A stretch of 64,000 bases of DNA from an uncultured Clostridia bacterium (lineage in GTDB: Bacteria; Bacillota; Clostridia; Oscillospirales; Feifaniaceae): assembly GCA_944376235.1 (NCBI GenBank), contig CALWCA010000003.1, positions 62,001 through 126,000 of the forward strand, in the 5' to 3' direction. The first letter of the stretch is position 1; each line of letters begins with the position of its first letter. Under the pieces are notes generated by a model. The model was not told where the DNA came from. It ran no database searches and was given only the letters and a program-made list of their open reading frames with translations. The translations under genes and the position numbers were made by a program. This document shows positions 58,151 to 64,000 of the stretch, one piece after another.

Positions 58151-58672
58151 CTAAACCGGGGAATCCGCCTGAGGGGTTTTCCAAACGTAGCGAAATTCAG
58201 ACAGGGTCATCCCTTCGATGACGATTTGCCCGCGTTCCCCCTCGAAAGAAAACCCGTGGCGCTCATAAAAGCGTCTGGCATGCAGGTTTTGCTCGAGAAC
58301 CCATAGGAAGACCTTTTCTGTACCGATGCGCTGCATTTTTTGCATTGCGTGCTCCAGCAAAAGATGCCCCACGCCTTTGCCCACGTGGGAGGGGAGCACA
58401 TAAATGGAGCAGATTTCCCCCCAGTCGTCATGGTCCTCTTCGCGTGAGGGCCCGTAAATCACGCAGCCCAGCAGGGCCCCCTGGTGCTCGGCCACTGTCA
58501 TGGTGTAGATCCCCTGCTCCAGACGCTGCGAAAAGGAAGGGACCCAAAAATCTTCGGGCAGACGATCGAGGTAGGCCTGGGGAACCATGCCGCGATAGGC
58601 CTGTTTCCAGCTTGCGGCATAGATTCTGCTGATTTCAGACAGGTCTGAAGGCTTCGCAAAGCGTAAAAGCAT
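58151..58672 (-). CDS. GNAT family N-acetyltransferase
   Basis: A 173-residue GNAT with the acetyl-CoA loop VLPSHVGKGVGHLLLEHAM (about 92-110) and the C-terminal LWVLEQNLHARRFYERHGF, typical of PhinothricinAT/RimI-like enzymes. GGAAGGAGGGGG precedes the ATG. Its base composition matches the neighbours, unlike the GNAT at 7792. The substrate is unknown. Confidence 0.88.
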   Translation of the reverse strand: MLLRFAKPSDLSEISRIYAASWKQAYRGMVPQAYLDRLPEDFWVPSFSQRLEQGIYTMTVAEHQGALLGCVIYGPSREEDHDDWGEICSIYVLPSHVGKGVGHLLLEHAMQKMQRIGTEKVFLWVLEQNLHARRFYERHGFSFEGERGQIVIEGMTLSEFRYVWKTPQADSPV

Positions 58673-58930
58673 GGGTATCCCCCTCCTTCCTATGGCGACA
58701 TAAAAGCAGGAACATGCTGCCTCAAAGGGACAAGCGGCGTCACGATGCCCTTGGTTTTCTTTTTGTGGCAGAGGCTGCATGAGCTTTGCGTGGTTCTATT
58801 ATAAAAGCAGGCAGCCCAAAGTGCAAGGGCAAAGGGCTGTCTCCGGTTCTCAGCCTTGTCGGAGGGATTGGGGGCAGCCCCCTTTTGGCGGAGGAGCTCT
58901 CAAGAAACTGCAAAGCCTTTGAAAAGAGAG

Positions 58931-58970
58931 AAAAAAATCGGACATCGCTTTTTCAAAAGCAATGTCCGAC
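58931..58970 (-). terminator. Terminator of tRNA-Leu
   Basis: On the minus strand a 13-bp stem, TCGGACATTGCTT with one G-T pair, a GAAA-containing loop and a T7 tail (58937-58931) directly follow the tRNA. Confidence 0.9.
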
Positions 58971-58972
58971 TT

Positions 58973-59059
58973 TGGTGCGGATAAGAGGACTTGAACCTCC
59001 ACCGAGTTGCCCCGACTAGAACCTGAATCTAGCGCGTCTGCCAATTCCGCCATATCCGC
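58973..59059 (-). tRNA. tRNA-Leu (anticodon CAG)
   Basis: An 87-base tRNA with encoded CCA. The acceptor stem GCGGATA/TATCCGC is perfect, the anticodon stem CTAGA/TCTAG closes a TTCAGGT loop with anticodon CAG, a long class II variable arm is present, and the T-arm is GGAGGTTCAAGTCCTC. It is a single gene, not part of an array. Confidence 0.96.
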
Positions 59060-59076
59060 ATTTAGGCTACTTCCTT

Positions 59077-59104
59077 ATTATACGCATTTTGGCGGAAAAG
59101 TCAA
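59077..59104 (-). promoter_or_regulatory. Sigma-A promoter of tRNA-Leu
   Basis: On the minus strand TTGACT (59104-59099), 16-bp spacer, TATAAT (59082-59077), 17 bases before the tRNA 5' end. Confidence 0.8.
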
Positions 59105-59141
59105 GGTGTTTTTTTCTTTTTTTGACGACTTGGGTGAAAAT

Positions 59142-59414
59142 TTAGAAAGAGGTCATTTCGGCATCTTCCGCCGTCGGGATGGTGCGGGTATAATCAAACC
59201 AGTCGTACATGGTGGAAAAGAAGCGCAGCATCAGAGGAATCAGCGTTGCAAGAAATCCAAGCAGGGCCGCGATGCGGACGGGACGGCGGTTTTTATGCTT
59301 CACACAGGTGCCAAGCATCACACCAAAGCACATAAGACACACCTTAAAGGCTCCGAACTCCAAAACCGAGAGCGTGGAGATATATTCTTGTGCAAAAGCA
59401 AACAGGCGTTTCAT
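59142..59414 (-). CDS. Small two-helix membrane protein of unknown function
   Basis: A 90-residue protein with two hydrophobic segments (about 21-36 and 46-63) and a Lys/Arg-rich loop (KHKNRRPVR) between them. Similar clostridial proteins are sometimes labelled phosphate ABC permease, which I do not trust. GGAGG precedes the ATG, and a good promoter lies upstream. The gene is alone between tRNA-Leu and the Cys-rich gene. Confidence 0.7.
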   Translation of the reverse strand: MKRLFAFAQEYISTLSVLEFGAFKVCLMCFGVMLGTCVKHKNRRPVRIAALLGFLATLIPLMLRFFSTMYDWFDYTRTIPTAEDAEMTSF

Positions 59415-59447
59415 AAAGCGGCCTCCTTTTTTTCTGTATCTGTTCGC

Positions 59448-59476
59448 ATTGTAGCACAAATATCTCAAAAAGTAAA
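59448..59476 (-). promoter_or_regulatory. Sigma-A promoter of the small membrane protein gene
   Basis: On the minus strand TTTACT (59476-59471) and TACAAT (59453-59448), 17-bp spacer. The stretch 59477-59635 beyond it shows no gene. Confidence 0.7.
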
Positions 59477-59635
59477 GCTGCCTCCCTGTGGCAGAGCCAA
59501 TTTGCCGACGGGTGATGGCAGGCCTTGACGTGGATATGCACAACTGGGAAAGAAAAAGGGGGGAACACGGCGCTGCGTTTTGGGAGAAATTGCTCGAAGT
59601 GGCCGGCATAGGAAATGGAGTGCGGGGGCTCTCAG

Positions 59636-59679
59636 CAAGGGGAGGGCGCGTACCTCAAGAGGTATGCGCCCTCCCCTTG
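59636..59679. terminator. Long hairpin after the Cys-rich gene
   Basis: A 21-bp stem with a single G-T pair and a two-base loop (59636-59656 with 59659-59679). It lies about 40 bases beyond the stop of the minus-strand gene. The T-tract is weak on both sides. Confidence 0.7.
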
Positions 59680-59721
59680 TTAAGAGATGACATGTTCGAG
59701 CTTTGGGAAGAAAATTTGTAT

Positions 59722-60306
59722 TTACCCGTTGCAGCAGTTTTGGAATGCACGGCCGGTGATGCTGTCTGTGCGGATCTCAATGCTGAGCCGCCCGGCATCG
59801 CTCTCTCCGCCGACATTGCCGCCAGGGCAATAGCAGCATACGCAGCCGTTTGCACAGCGGCAGCAGTAGCAGGTAATGCAGCCGCAGCCGTTGTTGCAGC
59901 CGCAGCCGTTGTTGCAGCCGCAGCTGTTGTTGCAGCCGCAGCCGTTGTTGCTGCAGCCGCAGCTGTTGTTGCAGCCGCAACTGCAATTGTTGTCGCTGGC
60001 GCCGCCGACACGGCTCATGTCGACCACGGTGCCCTTGGCGACCACCGTACACATACAGCCATTGTTGCCGGGCACTTCAAATTCCAAGGCGACCTTGTTG
60101 TTTTTGCGCAGGCATCTGATTTTTTTCCCGCATCCGCAGCTCGTCAGGAAAAAGTGCAGACGGCCGTTGACGCAGTCCCAGGTGTAGTTCATGGGCGCGA
60201 TATAGGGGTGGCCGTTCCCGCAGACGGCCAGACGCGTGCATTTGGCGCAGCGCAAAACCTCATAAATCTCCTCACAGCTCAAAACCCGGCCCTGATATTG
60301 GCACAT
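59722..60306 (-). CDS. Pyridoxamine-5'-phosphate-oxidase-like (split barrel) protein with Cys/Asn/Gly repeat insertion
   Basis: A 194-residue protein. The first half is a NimA-type FMN-binding split barrel: EVLRCAKCTRLAVCGNGHPYIAPMNY and VALEFEVPG. The last barrel strand, RLSIEIRTDSITGRA, is at the C-terminus. Between them, where relatives have a helical stretch, lies a tract of about 70 residues built from NNGCGC and NNSCGC units, then a denser Cys run. The protein has 34 Cys, about one residue in six. ATG 60306 is preferred to 60318, which touches the AAAGG. The tract may bind metal or form disulfides; this is inference. Confidence 0.75.
   Translation of the reverse strand: MCQYQGRVLSCEEIYEVLRCAKCTRLAVCGNGHPYIAPMNYTWDCVNGRLHFFLTSCGCGKKIRCLRKNNKVALEFEVPGNNGCMCTVVAKGTVVDMSRVGGASDNNCSCGCNNSCGCSNNGCGCNNSCGCNNGCGCNNGCGCITCYCCRCANGCVCCYCPGGNVGGESDAGRLSIEIRTDSITGRAFQNCCNG
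59878..59970 (-). repeat. Tandem 18-bp repeat encoding NN(G/S)CGC
   Basis: Five copies of an 18-bp unit, GCAGCCGCAGCCGTTGTT as read on the plus strand, with one GCT codon inserted between copies four and five. A diverged copy follows to about 59994. Third-position identity shows recent tandem expansion. Confidence 0.9.
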
Positions 60307-60333
60307 AAATAGAGTCATCCTTTCGATGTGAAT

Positions 60334-60376
60334 TGAGAGCGAACTCTCACCTCATCATATGTCGGATTGCGCGCAA
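60334..60376. promoter_or_regulatory. Two small palindromes upstream of the Cys-rich gene, possible operators
   Basis: TGAGAG-CGAA-CTCTCA (60334-60349) is a perfect stem-loop in the leader, and TTGCGCGCAA (60367-60376) is a perfect palindrome further upstream. A TATGAT box lies between them on the minus strand. They could be regulator sites or a leader hairpin. Confidence 0.4.
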
Positions 60377-60437
60377 CAGTTATTCAAAAAAGAGGAATAT
60401 TCCATGAATTTTGGGAAAGACTGTTTGAGAATGGAAA

Positions 60438-61334
60438 ATGAGGAGAAAAGGCGGGAAGAAAGTCGTGCAGGCATATTTTGAAGGCCTTTATTTCAAGCAG
60501 CAAAACGAAAGGGAAAGCGTGGCCCTCATTCCGGCCATTCATGCGGATGGAAGGGGCAACAAAAGCGCGTCGCTTCAAATTATCACCAACGAGGCCGCAT
60601 ATCAGATCGGATACGACGGCATGGAGGTGGTAATGGATCGCGATCAAAATCAGATTGCGGTGGGGAAAAGCTTTTTTTCTCCGCAGGGGATTGTGCTTGA
60701 TGCGACGGGGGATGGTATCCGTGCGTCTGGGAAGCTGCTCTTTGAGGGTATTACGCCACTGGCCTATGACATTATGGGCCCTTTTGTTTTTGTGCCGGGG
60801 ATGGAGTGCCGGCACAAGGTGGTCAGTATGCGCCACTGTGTGAAGGGAGAGCTGTGCATCAATGGAAAACGCTATCTCTTTCGGGATGCGATGGGGTATC
60901 TTGAGGGGGATAGGGGGCACTCCTTCCCCGGTCGATACCTCTGGACGCAGTGTCTGAGCAGGGACCCTTCCTGTTCCGTGATGCTCTCGGCAGCCAGCAT
61001 TCCGGTTGCCGGAGTCAGCTTCACCGGGACCATCGGCGTGGTTTCCGTGGGCGGGAAAGAGCATCGGTTTGCCACATACCTGGGAGCAAGGGTTTTGAGG
61101 CGGGAAGGCGGGATTTGCGTGCGCCAGGGCGACTGTGAGCTTACGGCCGAGCTGCTGGAGGAACGGGGACAAGCACTCCAGGCTCCCGTTGGCGGAGAGA
61201 TGACGCGCGTGATTCACGAGAGTATTTCCTGTGTGGTCAGGTACCGGCTTTTGAGAAGAGGAAAGGTTTTACTTGATTTCACCTCGCAGCAGGCAAGTTT
61301 TGAATCCGAGGGCTGGACGACACCGGGGACATGA
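60438..61334 (+). CDS. Tocopherol-cyclase-like family protein
   Basis: A 298-residue protein of the bacterial tocopherol-cyclase-like family. Matching text is YFEGLYFKQQNERESVALIP, SASLQIITNEAAY, LAYDIMGPFVFVPGMECRH and YLEGDRGHSFPGRYLWTQC. The family has a lipocalin-like beta fold; bacterial members have no proven reaction, and tocopherol itself is not made here. The start is uncertain: ATG 60438 has a weak ribosome binding site, while GTG 60465 has GGGAAG six bases upstream and matches relatives better. It converges on the patatin gene, stops 6 bases apart. Confidence 0.8.
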   Translation: MRRKGGKKVVQAYFEGLYFKQQNERESVALIPAIHADGRGNKSASLQIITNEAAYQIGYDGMEVVMDRDQNQIAVGKSFFSPQGIVLDATGDGIRASGKLLFEGITPLAYDIMGPFVFVPGMECRHKVVSMRHCVKGELCINGKRYLFRDAMGYLEGDRGHSFPGRYLWTQCLSRDPSCSVMLSAASIPVAGVSFTGTIGVVSVGGKEHRFATYLGARVLRREGGICVRQGDCELTAELLEERGQALQAPVGGEMTRVIHESISCVVRYRLLRRGKVLLDFTSQQASFESEGWTTPGT

Positions 61335-61356
61335 CCTTTGTCACGTTCCCGGTGTT
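61320..61356. terminator. Shared hairpin over the convergent stops
   Basis: ACACCGGG pairs with CCCGGTGT with an imperfect inner stem around the two stop codons. It may serve both the tocopherol-cyclase-like and patatin genes. A T-tract is not obvious. Confidence 0.5.
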
Positions 61357-62360
61357 GCTGCGGCGAGGGGGCAGGCGAAGGAGGAGGGAGGCGCTTCGTG
61401 TGCGGCAAACAGATGCTGACGGGAGAGAAAGCGTCTTGCCGCCTGTTCCCCGTTTTGAAAGAGCTGGACTTTTTCACTGTCTGAGAGCTCAAAGTCGATG
61501 GGGCTGATGCGCCGCAGGCCCTCCTCCGTCTGCACCGTGACGGGGATTTTCACAGTGCCGACAGGCGCTTGCCCGGGAATGGAAGCCTGCTGCTTGTCAA
61601 CGGCGTTCATGGAGGTGGAAATGACCATGCCAAGATAGCAGAAAAATTCAGGCCATGATTTTGAGCGGCAGACCGCTGGGCAGGCCCTGTCGCCCACGAA
61701 GTCAAAGCCGATGGTGGGCAGGGAGGGGGAAAGGCAATTTCGGGAAAAAATCCATACGGGGTAAGAGCTCAGCAGCGATCCGTCCACGATGAGATGCACC
61801 TTTCCTCTCCTGTCCTTTAAGGGAAAGGGCTTGAAGAAAAAGGGAATGCTCATGCTCATGCGTACCGCCATGGCAACCGAGCAGAGATTGGGGTCAAGGC
61901 CAAAATCCGCAAAATCCCTGGGGAGAAGAAGAAGCCTCTGGTCGGTGACGTCGCAGGCCGTCACCTGCAGGGGCCACTGCGGCTCCCCTTGACTGGGGGA
62001 GGGCAGCGCAAGCGTGCCGAAGCTGCGCACCCCCCGCTTTGCAAGAAGGTCGGACAGCCATCGCTCGAAGAGGTCGGCATCGTAAAGGCCGAAGCGCGTC
62101 AGAAGACTTGCCGCTTTTCCAACAGCTCCCAGCCGTGCCACACCAGTTTCATGCAGAAATTGTGTAAAGTCCAGCCCCATCAGGATTTCCTGGAGCTCAT
62201 CCGGCGTGTATCCGGCTGCCAGAAGGGCAGCGACAATGGCTCCGGCCGACGAGCCGGCAAAAAAGCGCAGCCGGTAGCCTGATTTCTCCAGGATGCGCAC
62301 GGCGCCGACATGTGCAATTCCACGCACGCCGCCGCCCTCGAATACGGCATTCCATTCCAT
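61341..62360 (-). CDS. Patatin-like phospholipase
   Basis: A 339-residue acyl hydrolase of the patatin/RssA type. The oxyanion loop is EGGGVRG at 8-14, the nucleophile is Ser38 in GSSAG, and the catalytic Asp is Asp193 in VDGS, so the Ser-Asp dyad is complete. No signal peptide is seen, so it is probably cytosolic. GGAGGAGATCAT leads to ATG 62360. Being opposite a lipid-related protein may be coincidence. Confidence 0.9.
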   Translation of the reverse strand: MEWNAVFEGGGVRGIAHVGAVRILEKSGYRLRFFAGSSAGAIVAALLAAGYTPDELQEILMGLDFTQFLHETGVARLGAVGKAASLLTRFGLYDADLFERWLSDLLAKRGVRSFGTLALPSPSQGEPQWPLQVTACDVTDQRLLLLPRDFADFGLDPNLCSVAMAVRMSMSIPFFFKPFPLKDRRGKVHLIVDGSLLSSYPVWIFSRNCLSPSLPTIGFDFVGDRACPAVCRSKSWPEFFCYLGMVISTSMNAVDKQQASIPGQAPVGTVKIPVTVQTEEGLRRISPIDFELSDSEKVQLFQNGEQAARRFLSRQHLFAAHEAPPSSFACPLAAATPGT

Positions 62361-62449
62361 ATGATCTCCTCCTCTCCTCAGTGTATGACGCCTAGTGGGA
62401 AGGGGGTGAGCCCTGCGGAAAAAACACGCCTTCTTCGGCACAAAGCGTC

Positions 62450-62496
62450 AAAAAAACAACCGGCCCATCCGGCAAAAAAGCCGGATGGGCCGGTTG
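62450..62496 (-). terminator. Terminator of the tautomerase gene
   Basis: A 17-bp perfect GC-rich stem (62457-62473 with 62480-62496), loop of six, and on the minus strand a T7 tail (62456-62450). Confidence 0.9.
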
Positions 62497-62552
62497 TGCG
62501 GTACGAGGGGGTGCAAAGAGGGGAACAGGACATCTGCCCTCCGACGGGAGGG

Positions 62553-62786
62553 CTATTTTTCATACGTCCTTTCCCCCGAGACGATCAGCATAATTTCGGG
62601 GTGGGCATCGATATCGGGCTTTTGCACCTTCTCCCCCCATTCGTCGGGAGCGATGTCCTGAATGGAGATGGTGATGGCCTGTTGAGGGCAGCCCCAGACC
62701 TCCATCATGACCTCATTGATTCGCTCTGCAAGCGCACGCTTTTTTTCCGCATCCCGGGGAAGTGCTTTGATGGCAATGTACGGCAT
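62553..62786 (-). CDS. 4-oxalocrotonate tautomerase family protein
   Basis: A 77-residue tautomerase-superfamily protein. The catalytic Pro follows the initiator Met (MPYIAIKALPRD), and the subunit is the usual beta-alpha-beta. It is somewhat longer than 4-OT proper (about 62), ending EIMLIVSGERTYEK. The reaction in an anaerobe is unknown. AAAGGAG precedes the ATG. Confidence 0.85.
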   Translation of the reverse strand: MPYIAIKALPRDAEKKRALAERINEVMMEVWGCPQQAITISIQDIAPDEWGEKVQKPDIDAHPEIMLIVSGERTYEK

Positions 62787-62924
62787 ATGATTCTCCTTTC
62801 CGGCAATTGGCCCAACCGACTCAACAGACACCTTGAAGGGGCTTGGACGTTTGGTTTGGCGCAGCATGGGCGCTACAGCGCCATGCGCTGCCCCAGAAGG
62901 AATTTGCGTAAAAAATGGGGCAGG

Positions 62925-63284
62925 TTAACCAAGCAGCTCCTTCTTTTTTTCGAGAATTTTCTCGGCGGCGGCGCAGGCGGGGCAGTCGCAGTATTTGGCT
63001 CCGGCGGCCTTGATTTCCCTCGCGTGGGCCGCAATTGAGGCGGCCGCGTCGGCGCCAAAATGGGAAATGCCGACTTCCGATTGTGCAAACTCAATCAACC
63101 CGTCAATGGACACGATGTCCTCTTCGAGCTCGGTTAGGAACAGTTTTGTCTGCTCCTGCTGCGTGTCGGTGCCAATCGAGTCCAGCCATTTTTGTGCGGC
63201 GTCCTTGGCCTCCTTGCTGCAGCTTGAGGCGTTCATCAGATTTTTTGCTTGTTCTACAACCTCGTCAAGAATTTTGGCATTCAC
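62925..63284 (-). CDS. Small conserved clostridial protein with CDCPAC motif
   Basis: A 119-residue helical protein. It has KWLDSIGTDTQQEQTKLFLTELEEDI, then SEVGISHFGADAAASIAAHA, and a C-terminal CDCPACAAAEKIL with a Cys triplet. Similar clostridial proteins exist and are sometimes mislabelled as Hsp90; I cannot give a function. GTG 63284 follows AGGTG. Its neighbours are a tautomerase and a divergent ABC exporter. Confidence 0.7.
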   Translation of the reverse strand: MNAKILDEVVEQAKNLMNASSCSKEAKDAAQKWLDSIGTDTQQEQTKLFLTELEEDIVSIDGLIEFAQSEVGISHFGADAAASIAAHAREIKAAGAKYCDCPACAAAEKILEKKKELLG

Positions 63285-63363
63285 GGGGGTTCACCTGCTT
63301 TCTTTGAAATTGACTTTATTTTATCACGCCCCGGGGGCTTTTCACAAGTCCAAAACAAGAGAT

Positions 63364-63381
63364 CTTGTGCAACTTGTGCAA
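63364..63381. repeat. Tandem 9-bp direct repeat upstream of the ABC gene
   Basis: CTTGTGCAA occurs twice in direct succession, about 100 bases before the ABC transporter ATG. It could be a regulator half-site pair. Confidence 0.5.
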
Positions 63382-63413
63382 TATGAAAAAGGTTCCCCGA
63401 GGAAAAAGATGGT

Positions 63414-63443
63414 CTGGCGGCAGGACAATTTTGGGAGTATAAT
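63414..63443 (+). promoter_or_regulatory. Candidate promoter of the ABC exporter gene
   Basis: A perfect TATAAT at 63438-63443, 40 bases before the ATG. The -35 is poor: CTGGCG at 63414-63419, with an 18-bp spacer. Confidence 0.5.
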
Positions 63444-63482
63444 AGAACATGCCGTAAAAATGACAACGGATAGGGTGAGCTC

Positions 63483-64000
63483 ATGGAACAGCGAAAAAGC
63501 CTCAAGGAAGTGCTGAAACGACTGTACTCCCTGCTGGACTGGAAGCAAAAGAGAAGTTTCCTTTTGATCGTTTTTATCATGATTTTGTCTGCCGGCCTGT
63601 CCCAGCTTACGCCCAAGGCCATCGGCTGGCTGACTGACGACATCCTCGGGCAGAGCGGTCTTGATTTTTCGGGGATTATCCCGCTGCTGCTCTTTATCCT
63701 GGCGGTCAATGTTTTCAATGAGCTTATCAAAATCTGGCGAAGAATCATTGTGGAGGATACGGCGACAAAAACCGAGAAAAAGGCGCGTGCAATGGCAATT
63801 TTGTCGCTGCTGCGCGCCCCCCTGTCCTATTTCAAAAAGAATATGACGGGCAACATCCACGGCAGGCTCAACCGATGCCTGGAGGGTACTGTGAAGCTGG
63901 AAAAGCTGATTTTCATGGATTTTGCGCCGGCTATTTTCAACAGCATTGCGGCGGTTGTTGTCATTTTCACCACGCTGCCCGTGATTTTGGCGCTGCCCAT
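63483..64000 (+). CDS. ABC transporter, transmembrane-ATPase half-exporter (3' end outside window)
   Basis: The visible 172 residues are the start of a type IV ABC exporter transmembrane domain: a cytosolic helix (VLKRLYSLLDWKQKRSF), TM1 (LLIVFIMILSAGLSQLTPKAIGWLTD, a conserved family pattern), TM2 (IIPLLLFILAVNVFNEL), the coupling-helix region with SYFKKNMTGNIHGRLNR and TM3. The ATPase domain lies beyond base 64000. GGTGAG precedes the ATG. Substrate is unknown. Confidence 0.88.
   Translation, partial: MEQRKSLKEVLKRLYSLLDWKQKRSFLLIVFIMILSAGLSQLTPKAIGWLTDDILGQSGLDFSGIIPLLLFILAVNVFNELIKIWRRIIVEDTATKTEKKARAMAILSLLRAPLSYFKKNMTGNIHGRLNRCLEGTVKLEKLIFMDFAPAIFNSIAAVVVIFTTLPVILALP

Noticed and set aside
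59878-59970. CRISPR-like regular repeats
   Set aside because: Units are 18 bp, contiguous without spacers and inside a coding frame. The same applies to the 45-bp repeats at 40-216.
59488-60312. Plus-strand Ala/Val-rich frame
   Set aside because: It is the complement of the Cys/Asn repeat gene; poly-Ala arises from GCN repeats. The minus-strand reading gives a recognisable barrel fold.

Overview
The window is a GC-rich (about 60%) chromosomal segment of a low-redundancy anaerobic Firmicute, most likely a spore-forming clostridium of the Oscillospiraceae type. Evidence is the complete spoIIIAA-AH operon, yunB and ytfJ (gerW), the Bacillus/Clostridium-type order spoIIIA - asp23 - nusB - xseAB - ispA - dxs - tlyA - argR - recN, rubrerythrin-based oxidative defence, a type II pantothenate kinase, an IspH-S1 fusion, strong AGGAGG-like ribosome binding sites and several TTG or GTG starts. 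No rRNA, CRISPR array, prophage or full insertion sequence was seen; one tRNA (Leu, CAG) is present.

Layout. 1-5.9 kb: a zinc/cadmium-type P-ATPase with a His/Cys repeat N-terminus, then asnA-asnS and coaW. 6.2-8.5 kb: a DUF4364 regulator divergent from a short QueG-like iron-sulfur protein, then an AT-richer GNAT gene bounded by a 14-bp inverted repeat (probable acquired insert). 8.5-13.4 kb, minus strand: a potABCD polyamine importer and an RluA-type pseudouridine synthase. 13.6-19.7 kb: pyrE-radC-uvrB-uvrA. 19.7-22.7 kb: a little-studied group (DUF5685 protein, J-domain protein with a Cys-rich tail, membrane protein with an apparent ATA start, M50 protease). 22.7-29.8 kb: scpA-scpB, DUF2953-ytfJ, a D-Ala-D-Ala carboxypeptidase, rluB, an orphan small protein, a BaiN-type flavoprotein and cmk. 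30-38.5 kb: ispH-S1, yunB, ligA-gatCAB. 38.9-54.2 kb: the spoIIIA operon followed by the conserved housekeeping block, here without accBC and folD but with a TsaD paralogue and nadK. 54.3-64 kb: tyrS, a Fur/PerR regulator with an apparent Fur box on its own promoter, reverse rubrerythrin and a flavin reductase-rubredoxin fusion, cdd, GNAT, tRNA-Leu, a Cys/Asn/Gly-repeat pyridoxamine-oxidase-like protein, a tocopherol-cyclase-like protein, a patatin, a tautomerase, a small conserved protein and the start of an ABC exporter.

How the genes work together. Isoprenoid supply (dxs, ispA, ispH) is spread over three operons. Repair and recombination (radC, uvrAB, ligA, xseAB, recN, argR), chromosome segregation (scpAB), RNA modification (rluA type, rluB, tlyA) and sporulation channel assembly (SpoIIIA, YunB, GerW) make up the vertically inherited core. 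The parts most worth a second look are the Cys-repeat insertion in the split-barrel flavoprotein near 60 kb, the DUF5685/J-protein locus near 20 kb (DUF5685 carries Asp-rich motifs resembling class I terpenoid synthases), and the GNAT insert near 8 kb.

All calls come from reading the sequence and recalled family knowledge; no database search was run.
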